DNA of 64,000 nucleotides. Origin: Melieria omissa (taxonomy: Eukaryota > Arthropoda > Insecta > Diptera > Ulidiidae). Shown piece by piece: positions 51,630 through 63,650 of the stretch. Where the stretch lies: assembly GCA_963971225.1 (NCBI GenBank), contig OZ020270.1:65786932-65850931 (forward strand). The letters are read 5' to 3'. How positions within the stretch are numbered: position 1 is the first letter of the stretch; every line of letters begins with the position of its first letter. A program made the translations under genes and the position numbers. A model generated the notes under the pieces. It saw nothing but the letters and a program-made list of their open reading frames with translations, made no database searches and was not told where the DNA came from.

Positions 51630-52540
51630 CATGTCCTTCGACCGACGGAATGGGGTGGGTATTGGACAAGGGGGTGTGGCACCGCCCATACAACTCAAAT
51701 CTTTTAAATGGAATAGCTTCGGAATTGTAAGTCGCACAATATTGAAATTTGGTGTACCGTCGTTTCATAGATGTGTCATTCTATTGTTAAAATTGTATGG
51801 GCATTGGACAAGGGGCGTGGCACATTTTTTATGCAGCAGAACTGTAAGTCGTACATCAATGAAACTTGGTATGAACCTACCACTTAATCATATCTTTCGG
51901 CAGAGGGAATAAGGTGGGTATTGAACAAAGGGGTGTGGCACCGCCCATACAATTCATTTCTTTTAAATGGAATAGCTTCGGAATTGTAAGTCGCACAGCA
52001 TTGAAAATTAGTGAGGCGTCGCCTCATAGATGTGTTATTCCAATGTTAAAAGTTTATGGACGTTGGACAAGGAGCGTGGCACATTTTTTTGACTCAAACT
52101 ATCCGCATAATTTTGGAACTGTTAGTCGCACATGAATGAAACTTAGTACGAATTTACCATTCAGTCATATCTTTCGGCAGAGGAATGAAGCGGGTATTTA
52201 ACACGAGGGCGTGGCTCCGTCCATACAACTCTAATCTTTTATATGGAATAGCTCCCGAATTGTAAGCCGCACAGTATTGAAATTGAATATGCCATCGTCC
52301 CATAGAAGTGTCATTCTACCGATAATATTTTATGGGCGTTGAACAAGGGGCGTGGCAAAGTTTTTATGCAGCAGAACTGTAAGTCGTACATCAATGAAAC
52401 TTGGTATGAACCTACCACTTAATCATATCTTTCAATAGAGGGAATGGGGCGTTGGTCAAAGGGCGTGGCACATTTTTTATGCTCAGACAGTTATGCAGTA
52501 CACACACACATCAGTGAAACTTGGTACGAACTTGGTACGA
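51630..52540 (+). repeat. ~263-bp modules in Helitron 2
   Basis: About 3.4 tandem modules with gggtattggacaaggggg, gtggcaccgcccatacaact and ttcggaattgtaagtcgcac, spaced ~261-266 bp. Related modules occur in Helitron 1. Confidence 0.75.
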
Positions 52541-52639
52541 ACACTTAGTAGCACAATTCGACTAGAAGAAAGTTGTGAGCACTGGACAAGAGGGTGTGGT
52601 ACCGCCTCCATTTTTATATACATAGATTGTTTGCCCTAA

Positions 52640-53560
52640 TTGACTGACTGATTGATTGATTGATTGATTGATTCATCATCGCTCAGCCCAAACCGCTGAA
52701 GCTACGAACATGAAATTTGAACTGTAATACATCTTGAAAAATGAACCTCCGCTAAGACGGGATTTTTTTAAATTCAGGGTGTAAAGGGGCAAAATATGTG
52801 TGAAGGTGTTGTATGAAGAAAAGTGATTTAAGAGACATATTGATTTCGAACTTCCTGAAAATACTCTAAACAAAAAATAATTCGATACGTATTTTATAAT
52901 TTTTCAAAAATCAAAATTTAACTGGACCAATAATGGGTTAAGATTTGTTTAAGGGTAGACTCGAAAAAAACATGAACCGATAGGCCTATTGACTTCAAAA
53001 ATTATGAAAATACTTGAAATAAAAAAATTATACACGTGTTTCTCATTATTTTCAAAATCGAAATCTAACTGGATCAACGACGGGTTAAAAGTATGTATGA
53101 AGAAACAATTTTTTTGGCCTTCTAACTTTAAAATTTGGTGAAAGTACTTCAAATGTAAAATAACTCGATACGTGTTTTTCATTTTTTCCAAATATTAAAA
53201 TCGGTCAACGACCGGTTAAAAGTTTTTATGGCGAAACTGTAAAAAAACATGAATTAATGGGGCCACTGACTTCAAACTTTGTGAAAGTACTCTGAGTGAG
53301 AAATAATTTGACACGTGTTTTTCACTTTTTTGAAAATCAAAATCTAACGGGGTCAACAATGGGTTAAAAGTTTGCATGGAAACACGATTTATTGGTCCTT
53401 TTGACTTCAAACTTGGACAAAAAGCACTTAAATCGGGAAATAATTACAATGTGCTTTTCATATTTTTGAAAATCGAAATCTACCGGGGTAAGCTAAGGGC
53501 TAAGAATTTGTTTAGAGTAAATGTGAATTTTTTTGCAATTTACTCAAAATTTTGAGGGTG
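52640..53560 (+). repeat. Second module set and microsatellite in Helitron 2
   Basis: (TGAT)n at 52645-52670, then repeats about 130-150 bp apart marked by gggttaaaagttt near 52934, 53084, 53212 and 53360. No coding. Confidence 0.6.
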
Positions 53561-54521
53561 TACGGACAAAACTGACCTCGGATTCGGTTTCAGCGCACCG
53601 AAATACATACGGATAGGTGGGTCTAGTCAAATGTACAGACCACTTTTTTTTTTGTGTGCCGGTGTAATAGACATATGTTTTTATTTAAATCAAAATGGGT
53701 TCAACCATACGTTCAAAATATGTATCGGGTGAAAGAAGAGAGCTTGCGTGAGAAGCCGCGGGGCCCAGCTAGTAATAGTATAGATATAGATAGTATAGAT
53801 AGGTACACTTCATCACATTCATCACAAATTAACAAACAAAAACGAGAAAATAAACAACTAAAAACTAAATAAAATTACAAGAAAATTCAGAATTTAAATA
53901 CATTAAACTAATATTTCCCCCAATTTATAACACGTAAAATTAATATTTCATGAAAATTGCTCATTCTATTTGGCACAAGCAATTAACAAAAGACCCACTA
54001 GCCAATATAGCTGAACAAGGTGTTGATGTAGCAAAAAGAGATTAAAAATATCTGTAAAATATTGTCCCCTTAAATATTTGTCATAAAATCCAATCAAATC
54101 TAAGGACAAACCCCTTAATCAGGCAACACTGGGTTGTAACGTATAATAAAAATGTTATAAATATACAAAGCGAGATATGAAAAAGAAAGACAGTGCGATT
54201 CAGCTGCAAATAACAACAAACAAGAAATGAAAGCAGGAAAATCGACCAAAAAAAACCGATGTGGCATCGGCCAAAAAAAGCCGATGTGGCATCGGCCAAA
54301 AAAGGCCGAAGCCGATGCCGATTCTTTTTTTTTGGCCGATGCCGATGCTAGCCGATGCCGATACCAATTTTATTGGCCGATACTAGGCGATGCCGATTAA
54401 TCGGTCGGACTCTATTAAAATGTTAAAAACTGAATATTCAAGACTTATTTCTTAGAAATAAAGTGACTAACTAATAGTGTGACTAACTAATTAAAACACA
54501 TTTTTTTGCCAAAATTCGTTT

Positions 54522-55824
54522 TTATTCATCAACATAGTCCCCTTTTAGGGAGATACAATAATTCCAACGCTTTTCCAATCTTTCGATACCGCCTTTGTAG
54601 AACGATTTTTCTTTGCCTTCAAAATAGGCGTTAGTTTCGGCGATTACTTCATCATTTGAGCCAAATCTCTTACCACGGAGCTTCTTTTTGAGGTCTGCGA
54701 AGAGCCAGTAGTCGCTGGGGGCCAGATCTGGAGAATACGGGGGATGAGGAAGCAATTCGAAGCCCAATTCATGCATTTTTGCCATCGTTTTCATCGACTT
54801 GTGACACGGTGCATTGTCTTGGTGAAACAACACTTTTTTCTTCTTCATATGGGGCCGCTTAATCGCGATTTCTTCTTTCAAACGTTCCAACAACGCTATA
54901 TCTGTGGTCAAAAGCAATAACCGCCTAAGTCGAAAATTACTGTTTCGAGCAATCTCGCTTTAAAGTTTTAGCGCGTAGTGTGTTCGTTATGGGAATGCGA
55001 ATAGGTTTTTATTAATAACTTCTTTTATTTTAAAGTTACAAACTCGCCGATTTTACACAAACGTAGAGCACAGTCAAGGGAACGTGGTGGCATCCATAAC
55101 TCAATTTCTTCTTAAGTCGACTTAAGCGGTTATTGCTTTTGACCACAGATATAATAGTCGCTATTGATTGTTTTCCCTTTCTCAAGATAGTCGATGAATA
55201 TTATTCCGTGCACATCCCAAAATACTGACGCCATAACCTTGCCAGCCGATGTTTGTGCCTTTGGACGCTTTGGGCGGCTTTCACCGGTTGCATGCCACTC
55301 AGCAGACTGCCGATTTGACTCTGGAGTGAAATGGTGGATCCATGTTTCATCCATTGTGATGTACCGACGCAAAAACTCCGACTTGTTGCGCGTAAACATG
55401 TCCAAACAGCTCTTTGACTCATCGATTCGTTGTTGTTGTTTTTGCTCCGGTGTGAGCAAACGCGGCACCCATTTCGAAAACACCTTTTTCATAACCAAAT
55501 GTTCGTGTATTATGGTGTGTACACTGCCTGCTGATATCTTTAGAATGTCAGCAATCTCCCCCACTTTCACTTTACGGTCGGACATAATGATTTTCAGTGT
55601 TTTTTCAACGTTTTCCGGAATAACAGCGTCATTTGGCCGTCCAGTAGATGGAATGTCATCGGTGTCTGTACGACCACGTTTGAATTCGGCATACCAATAA
55701 CAAATGGTTCTTTTTGATGGAGCAGAGTCCGAATAATGTTTTTCAAGCCATTCCTGCCATTGAACAGTATTTTTTTCATTAAAAAACAATGATAAATCAG
55801 CACACGGAATTGCTTTGAATTCAT
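54522..55824 (-). pseudogene. Mariner transposase, nearly intact
   Basis: Minus frames give the helix-turn-helix part (SAPSKRTICYWYAEFKRG, WVPRLLTPEQK with the mariner WVPhEL-like motif), YITMDETWIHHF (first Asp), LFHQDNAPCHKS (second) and YSPDLAPSDYWLF (third, DD34D). It resembles Himar-type irritans enzymes. Lesions: a homopolymer frameshift near 55785 in the N-terminus and the MITE at 54901-55149. Nothing else is visibly wrong. Confidence 0.87.
54901..55149. mobile_element. 249-bp MITE inside the mariner
   Basis: Inverted ends start TCTGTGGTCAAAAGCAATAA (about 35 bp), flanked by TATA at 54897-54900 and 55150-55153. Removing it restores the mariner reading frame. No coding. TA or TATA target suggests a Tc1/mariner-type parent. 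Confidence 0.85.
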
Positions 55825-56008
55825 TTTTTTTGAAAACTCAAAAGTAGTGTCATTTAAAGCACTGTAACTTGTAAACTAATGGTCGGATTGACATATAATT
55901 TTGACAGTAAGCCTAAAAAGGTTCACAATTTCGAAAAAAAATATTGATTTAGTAGTATTAGTGCCGCCATCTATGTGTCAGTCACACACATTATTGAACG
56001 AAGTGTTA

Positions 56009-57967
56009 TATAAAAGCAAGTGTGACGTTTTTTGAGCCACAATCAGGCAAAAACCACTGAACCGATTTAGATGAAATAAGCACCAAACATTTTGTTATCT
56101 GTGGGAATGGTCCATGGGCTATATGAGAATGACCACGCCCCCTTCTTACGCCCACTATGGTAACAAAACTCATCTATGGTATGCTTTTGTAAGGAAATAT
56201 GGGTATCAGACGATTCAGCGTTACATTGCGGAAAACATAGGCTATAATGTAATCGGCCACGGCCACTCTCCGTGCCCTCTAAACTAACAAAACGAAGCCA
56301 CGGTACCTATTGGTAAATCAGTATTAATACCAAATGATTCCGTGTTTCATTTATGTTAACATAGGATATATAAGATTGACCACGCCTACCTGATATGTCT
56401 TTTCATCACGCCCACTATAATGACAAATCAGCCATGGTATATTTGTCTTAGCAATATGGGTATCAAACGATTCAGCGTGTCATTGCGGCAAACATAGGCT
56501 ATAATATAATCGGCCACGCCCACTTTCCGTGCCCTCTAAACTAACAAAACGAAGCTACGGTACATGTTGGTAAGTCAGTATTAATACCAAATGATTCCGT
56601 GTTTCATTGATGTTAACATAGGATATAGAAGATTAACCACGCCTACCTAATACGCCTTCTCGCCACGATCACTATAATAACAAATCAGCCATGATATATA
56701 TGTCACAGCAATATGGGTGTCAAACGATTTAGCGATTCGATAGGGGGAATGGGGTGGGTTTTTGATAAGGGGCTCGGCACCGCCCATACAACTTAAATTT
56801 TCAATATGGAATATCTTCGGAAATCGGGCAGCATTAAAATTCGGTGCGGGGCCACCGTTTGATGTGTCGTTTCACTGGTAAAACTTTGTGAGCGTTGGAC
56901 AAGGGGCGTGACACTTTTAAGCAACTCAAATGTTTTGAATAGCTTTAATAATAATTTAATTGATTGGCACGACAGCCCGCTTACGCGAGACTAAGGCCTA
57001 GCTTCCCACAACCACCCGTGTTGTGCGTGTGAATTTTGTACGCGGGTGGAAGGGACCTACAGTTTTATGCCGGTTCCGAACGGCAGGTTGGGAGCTTTTT
57101 CATAGGCAATTTTTACTCTCAGAGGTTTGACATTTCCAGCTGACAGGACAGCCACCGAAAGAGAAAACGAGTTTCCCGTTATTTTTTTTTTTTAGGTGTT
57201 ACTACATACAGAATTCGAACTTGCGTCGCTCTGCATGCGACTCACTGGACCGCGCACTAACCAACTGAGCCACGGCGGCTGTAATTGAATAGCTTTGGAA
57301 CAGCAAATTACACAGTTAAGAGATTTGACACAAATTTGGGGAATGGGGTGGGTATCGGACGAGGGGCCTGACACTGCCCATAGAAACCAAGTTTTTAATA
57401 TGAAATATCTTCGGAATTATAAGTCGGCCAGCATTGAAATTTGATATAGCATCATGGCTTAGACGTGTCGTTCAAGTGGTTAAATTGTATGGGCGTTGGA
57501 CAAGTGGCGTGGTACTTTTTAAGCGACCTTATTGTTTTCAATTACTTTGGAACTGCAAATCACACATCAAGATATTTGGCATATACTTACGATTTCGACG
57601 TGGCCTTCGACAGGGAGAGTAGAGTGGGTATTGGACGATGGGCATGGCACCGTCTATACAACCCAAGTTTTTAATGTGGAATATCTTCGGAACAATAAGT
57701 TGGAAAGCTTTGAAGTTTTGTATACCTCTCTCATAGATGTTTCATTCTACTGGCGGTATATTTTTTGCGACTAAATTTATTGCGACTGTAACATTGGAAA
57801 TGAAAGTCGCATATCAATGAAACCGGGTCCCACCATTCGACTGGAGGAATGGATTGGGCATAACATAAAAGAGGCGTGGCACCGCCCAAAGAGTGTAGTA
57901 TGAAGAAACTTGATTTATTGGGCCCATTGACTTCAAACTTGCGTGCAAAGCCGCAGGGCCCTACTAG
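56009..57967 (+). mobile_element. Helitron 1 duplicate, right arm
   Basis: Mirror of 48220-50178; ends GCCGCAGGGCCCTACTAG at 57967. The 5' end adjoins the mariner. It lacks Helitron 2 and so may show the pre-insertion form, with a slightly different 5' edge. Confidence 0.75.
56947..57284 (-). mobile_element. SINE family B, right-arm mirror
   Basis: Mirror of 48903-49240, with the 12-bp duplication at 56935-56946 and 57285-57296. Confidence 0.88.
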
Positions 57968-58121
57968 TATGTAATAGTTCCTTTTGTTGTTTTATAAAAT
58001 AAGCTGTGTTTTTGATTGAATTCATTCGTGTTTTTTTCTATGGAATCGGCATCGGCCGATTTTCGGCCTTTTGACCGATTAATCGGCATCGGCCAAAAAA
58101 TTTGGTATCGGTCGGACTCTG
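57968..58121 (-). mobile_element. hAT copy B 5' end, right-arm mirror
   Basis: Mirror of 48066-48219; ends TCGGTCGGACTCTG and is followed by CATTTTAA (the same target copy as at the left). No 3' end accompanies it, so the right arm copies only the 5' half of hAT B. Confidence 0.85.
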
Positions 58122-58852
58122 CATTTTAACATTGACCCCAGGCGGAATTTGACCTCAGGCGGAATTAAAAAAACGGTTGAGCGATTTTGGGCACTCTTCT
58201 ACTTGTGTTATTTAGTGTTAATCGTGCTCACAACGCAATAACAAATCGAGAAAAACACTTTTTGGGGCTTTCCCCTTTTCTTTTGTGATTTATGTGTAAC
58301 ATTTCTTCATGTTTTGTCAGTATATAATATAACCGTTTGATTGGGGCCATCATGACCCCAAAGGACAGCGAACGCAATTTTGAGCAAAGGACAGAATGTT
58401 GAACAAATATCTTGTTTTATTCCAGCATTTTCAAAATACAAATATGGCTATGTGTATACAGTGAAAAAATCTTCGATGCGCGATTGCCTCCTTACCCCAA
58501 GTAAACTTTTCTGTATGGCAATTTCTCTTGATTGATTATTGAAATTTTAATTTTTAAAAGAAAAAAGCCGACCGAACGCAAAACCAATCCTGTGAAAATG
58601 ATCAGCAATGAAAACAAACAGAATTTGAAAATGTTGGTAGCTTGACGTAAATTTGAAAGATTTAACGTAACAAAAACAACAAACATTCATTGTGATTATA
58701 AAGAATGTGAACGCTGAAATAAAAACAAATCCAATGGTGGAAAACAACATAAATATTCGTTATATCGAATAGCAAATCACACTTTTGTTCGTAATATCAC
58801 TACATAGTATAAAGCCAAGTCGCTGTCGCTGTCTGTCCCTATGTATGCTTAA

Positions 58853-59868
58853 CCCGGCATCGGTGTGGTGGGGTATACCATACCCCAGAGGTTGTATTTT
58901 TGTAAATATTACGCCTATCAGTTTTTTGTGGGCACTATCGCTTCTAGTAGCTGTTTATAACAGTCCAACCTTACACATTTGCTATCCAAAAACAACTTGA
59001 GTTTTACCAGATTTCAGTCACATCCCGCTAAAGTTCATTGGGGTATGACATACCCCACCACACAAAAAACGTAACTTTTTGTGTACTATAAATGATTTTG
59101 AATTCAAATTGATACTTTTGATGGTCTAGTAGTCATCGATTTATTCAAAAACACACCGTACGGAAACATAAGACGCAAATACGAACAGTCCAACTGCTAC
59201 GTGCAAGAAAAGCTCCCAGTTCAGTATTCGCATTTCGTCGCCGTAGAAAACGAATGTCGTATGTTCCATTGAACTTAATAGCACATACGACAATCGTTTT
59301 CATCGTACCATATGTTCCAAAAAATATCATTATTTTTGTACATCATCATGATTCTGTCAATCCTTGAGATAATGCGAAGCTATACCAAAACGTCATCAGT
59401 ACAGCACACAATGTTCGGTTTGTCTGCGAGCAAAAACCTTATACATCTTGCAAAAAATACGCTATTTTTGAGACCCTGTATTTCGCTACTCTTTCACCTT
59501 AGCTACCGAAAATTGTATATCACATAACTACATGTATGTCGTTTTTAAAACAGACTATGGTTTTTGGAAAATTATACAATGTAATTTTTTTAAACCCCAT
59601 TTTATGAAGTCAGTATTCAGTCAGTACGACGTTTCGTTTTTTCAGTATTTTTCGTTTATTTTTCTTATATTTGTTATTTTCTTTTACAAATTGCTTGCAC
59701 ATTAAATTTTTTTGCATTTTCGTACGTAAAATTAAACGAAGAATAATATGTAATTAGTATCTTTTATATTTGTGTTGTTTCGTGGGGTTGGTGCTATATA
59801 AAGTTTTGGGGTATGTCATACCCCACCACACCAATAACGTAATTTTTTTTCACCACACCAACGCCGGG
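58853..59868. mobile_element. piggyBac-type MITE, right-arm mirror
   Basis: Mirror of 46319-47334, with TTAA at 58849-58852 and 59869-59872. Confidence 0.8.
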
Positions 59869-61191
59869 TTAAATCTTTAAAACTACGCAACGGGTTTTTA
59901 AGCGGTTTTTTTTTAATGGATAGAGTGATTCAAGAGGAAGGTTTATATGTGTTTGTATGTATGTATATGTATGGCGGGTACTGCTGGTAGTACCCTCTGT
60001 TATTGACAGCAGAACCCTCTGTTACTTACAGCAGAAATCTCTGTAACCAGTGTTGCCGTTTTGGTCCAATTGGACCAAAATTGGTAGCTTCGTTTCATAA
60101 ATTAAAGCGTTGGTAGGTTGGTTGGTTTGTTGTGATTTTCAAGAAATTTTGGTAGGCAATACACTGCATTAATAAATTTTCTATTAATTTTTTTATGATT
60201 TTAGAATAGAATTGATTAGGGTAAACTGCACTGAGACCAGGATTGATCTATTGTGCCCCTTACAAATGTTAGAGTACATCCCCTAGACCTATGATTTTTG
60301 ATTATTATTTATGATTATTATTATTTATGATTTTAAAGGACTATGTAGCTTGTGAAAAAAATTCTACATGCAAAAGTTCAAACATTTCTGCTTTCGATAT
60401 GCATTTATGTGCCAAACCTATGTTTGAGGAAATGTAATTAAATTAAATGTAATTAATTTAATGTAAATGTAAATTAAATGTAATGCAAAAATGTAAATGT
60501 AAAAATGAAAAAAGCAAAATGTCAGAAATTGTGTTGAATTTAGGTTGGCACGTTGAACTTTACACTTATCATATTGTCTTTTTCTAACATATACAAATAG
60601 TTAAAAGAAAATAATCTTAAAAGCGTTTTTCTCAGAGTTTCAGTCTAAATTTAGCAGATTTTCGAGCATCGTGCGCTCTTATTCATTCTGTCAAAAAGGA
60701 GCTGTAAGAAGACGAAGAAAATATTAATTTTTTATTTGTACTTAGATATGTAAAAAAAAGACCCGAGAGCTGAAGCACTGCCAAGAGAAAGCAAAAATGA
60801 TAACACAGCAAAACAAAAAAACACTTTTTTCTGTTGCATGGAGTTTTTCAACTGTTTCTTACTCATTTGGGTGCGCTGATTTTGAATCTATCCTTAGATT
60901 TTCTCCAGCAGCTCTAGTTAGGGAGATATAGGTACCGTGTCATTTTTTCAGTTTTTCCCCTACTATTTCCCTATTTTTGATCGTAATTTCTAAACCAAAA
61001 AACCGATTGACATTATTTTCACCTTATCGCATTAACAGTTAGTTGCATTCCGATGCAACTTATTGTTATACGTTTTAAAATGGCGCGGTTATTGGACCTC
61101 AAAGTCAGAAAATATGGAATTTTGAGGCGTTTTCTTTGATGGTCAAAAACATACACATTTTTTGTAAAAAAATTAACAAGTTAGGTGTATA

Positions 61192-61577
61192 ATGAAAGTC
61201 GACACATCAAGCAATACAACACAGCCTAATTATTTGGCGAAATACACATTCGCATCGAAATAATACCAAGCCAATATATCATAGCCAATCATAGCCATTT
61301 TCATCACTTTTTCCTTAAAAAAATAGGGGCCTCAAAATATGCAAAGTTTTTAATTTTTTTTGTTTCGAGCATTTCAAAATCTTTTTGTTTTTTGCTTGTA
61401 TGACTATACATGGAATATAAAAAAGAGCATATTTTGAGGCTCCTAATTTTTTAAGGGAATAGCATGAAAAGTGATGAAAATGGCTAGATATATTTTTGGT
61501 GTTATTTCGATGCGAATGTTTATTCCGCCAAATAATTTGGCTGTGTTGTATTTCTTGATGTTTCTTCTTAAGATATT
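61192..61577. mobile_element. Fold-back MITE, right-arm mirror
   Basis: Mirror of 44610-44995. Confidence 0.6.
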
Positions 61578-61582
61578 CATAT

Positions 61583-62029
61583 TGTAACGATGAGACAGTA
61601 TGTCGCTGTGCAAAGCAACCCTGCCGCTACGTGCCGTGCTATAACCCAATCTGGCAACGACGGCCGCGATAGTAACTTTTAGTCCAATCTGGCAGCGACG
61701 GCCGCGATAATAACTTTTAGTCCAACCTGGCAATGATGGAAACGTTTAGTCCACTCCGGAATGTGCGGGAACGATCTGCGCGATGGCCGGAGAGGTATAA
61801 AAGGCAGCCGGATGCGGCGCAGCGGGTCAGTCTGGTTCTGACAAGTGAAGTTGTCACACGGAGTAATTAAGCAAATACTTAAGTGTACGAACAGTAAAGT
61901 GTAAAACTGTGAATAATAAAGTGACTGTTGGTTTTGAATTGGCTGCGTTGGAATAATTAAAGTTGTTTCATTTTCAAATTGCACAATCCAGTGATACGTA
62001 ACAGCCCACTAGACGTAGTATTCGTAACA
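61583..62029 (+). repeat. Gypsy copy 3 5' LTR, right arm
   Basis: 447 bp, TGTAACGATGAGAC...TCGTAACA, with TATAAAAG at about 61797 and the tRNA-Leu site after it. Confidence 0.9.
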
Positions 62030-62100
62030 TTTGGTGTCAGAAGTGGGATTGTGGAAAATTGAAAGTAAACAAAAAAAAATAAAATTATAAAAGCACGGAC

Positions 62101-63650
62101 ATGGTTAAACTCGAGCTGCTGAAGGTAGACCAGCTGAAGAAGGAGCTGGCTGCCTGGAATTTGCCGACGGCTGGCGGAAAGGTGGAGTTGCAGTTGCGCT
62201 TACGAGAAGCATGTGAGGCACGAGGCGTCGATTGGACTGTGCACGAGTTCGGAGCGCAAGAACTAGAGGCGTCGGCCAAGGTGGAGGAATCGCCTGCTGC
62301 TGCAAAGTACGGCTGCAGCGGCTGCGCCACTACAAGCATTGGACATGAGCCAGCTAATGGTTGCACTTAAAGGCTTGTTCGAGACTTCCAACCGTGAAAT
62401 GGCAGCGAAACTGGAATCTTCGAATCAGGAGATGGCAGCGAAGCTGGAAACTACGAATCTCGAAATTTCGGCAAAAGTCGAGACTGCAAATCGAGCAATG
62501 TCAGCGAAGCTGGAAACTACAAATCGAGAAATGGCAGCGAAAATGGAAACGGCGACCCAGGAAATATCGGCGCAAGTGGCGGAGCGAATGGAAGTCAAGC
62601 TTCAGGGGAATTCTGCGCGCTTGGAGCAGAAAGTGGAGGAAATCTCGGACAGGATTAATGGGAAAGTCGAGCACCTGGAGACGCGGGTAGAGCATTTGAA
62701 TAAACGAGTCGACGACCTAGATGATTCCCTGAACAAACGAGTTGGCGACCTGGATGATCCCCTAAACAAACGTGTTGACGATCTTGATGATTTCCTGAAC
62801 AAACGAGTTGATAGTCTGGAAGTTTCGATGAACAGAAAAATGGACGAGCGGCTTATGGAGGTACAGCCGCGAGAATGGTTGCCGCCGGTTCCGGAAAGTG
62901 TTGCCACCCGAACAGAAGTGCCTACTTATGATGGGACTACGCCGTTCGATACCTTCAAGCTACAATTCGACCTGGCTGCTCTGGAAAATCAGTGGACCGA
63001 TGTAAGAAAAGGTCGGAGATTGGCGCTGGCTCTTAAAGGTGCTGCGGCTGAGGTAATAAAATCAGTTCCAGAATGTTTACGAAGTGAGTACGAGACCGTC
63101 ATAAGAGCGCTGGCAGCCAAATACAGCGACGTGCACAACAGAACGCTGTACTACTGTGAGCTGAAGAACCGCAGCAGAAGATGCAGCAGACATTGAGCGG
63201 CTCGTACAGTTGTGCTACCCGTCCTTCGGCGCTGATGATCTCGAGAGGATGACGATTGAGGCGTTTATTGAAGGTCTTCATGATCCGGAGACACGTCGCA
63301 GTGCGTTGATGATGGGCAAGCCAACATTCAGGGAGACGGTGACCAGCGCGATGACATATGAGGCGACATGGATTGGGGGCACTCGGTATGCACCTGCAAG
63401 GATATGCCGAATCCAGCCGGTCAGCGACATTACTATCCAGGCCATAAGCTCTGAGACACCGGGCAGGCCGCGGGTTGTCTCCCATAAAGTTGTTTTCTGG
63501 GTATGTGGCAAGCAGGGTCACATATCACGAGACTGCCGCCAATGAAAGAGGCGTTCCCGTTCCCGATCGCAATCGCCTGAAGCGAGGAATACTGACAACC
63601 GAGGCTCAGCCAAAAAGCGCAGGGCTGAGGACGAGGAGCCGTTAAACTAG
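62101..63650 (+). pseudogene. Gypsy copy 3 gag
   Basis: Same plan as copy 1 Gag (SAP-like start, coiled coil, capsid, knuckle). Lesions: a deletion after EESPAA (about 62300), a deletion after ELKNR (about 63170) that removes the QTYA helix region, and CGA to TGA after ISRDCRQ (63543). The first knuckle Cys reads Phe (VFWVCGKQGH). The slippery GTTAAAC and gag stop TAG persist at 63641-63650. Confidence 0.88.

Larger units (their letters stand above)
50179..53772 (+). mobile_element. Helitron 2 (non-autonomous)
   Basis: Begins TCTA|(MITE)|TATATATAAAAATGAATCG and ends GCCGCGGGGCCCAGCTAG|T at 53772. TC...CTAG ends, an A|T insertion site (in the 5' end of Helitron 1) and the GC-rich 3' palindrome fit a Helitron. 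Its 3' end is closely similar to that of Helitron 1. The interior has modules at 51630-52540 and at 52920-53500 but no transposase. Confidence 0.8.
48220..53800 (-). mobile_element. Helitron 1 (non-autonomous)
   Basis: The minus-strand 3' end reads GCCGCAGGGCCCTACTAG|T (CTAG at 48220-48223), after a GC-rich palindrome as in Helitrons, inserted between A and T of hAT B. The 5' end lies near 53790-53805, beyond Helitron 2, in a TAGA-rich stretch. The interior has gtgggcgtggc modules and two ~258-bp tandem units (about 49505-50020). No Rep/helicase gene. Confidence 0.75.
48066..54414 (+). mobile_element. hAT copy B, opened by Helitrons
   Basis: 5' end CAGAGTCCGACCGATACC at 48066; 3' end TCGGTCGGACTCTA at 54414; perfect 8-bp duplication TTAAAATG at 48058-48065 and 54415-54422, as expected for hAT. 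Both ends are packed with CCGATG-type repeats. After removing Helitrons 1 and 2 about 0.8 kb remains without transposase: a non-autonomous hAT. Confidence 0.88.
54461..56006 (-). mobile_element. irritans-type mariner, opened by a MITE
   Basis: TA at 54459-54460 and 56007-56008. Terminal repeats are diverged (shared gtgtgact.ac). Without the 249-bp MITE it is about 1.29 kb, full length for mariner. The transposase is on the minus strand. It lies between the flank of hAT B and the inner edge of the right palindrome arm. Confidence 0.85.
56028..62942 (-). repeat. Right arm of the 6.9-kb inverted repeat
   Basis: Mirror of 43245-50159. It ends outward in the middle of gypsy copy 3 gag, which carries on beyond it, while the left arm is cut at the same base. 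Confidence 0.95.
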
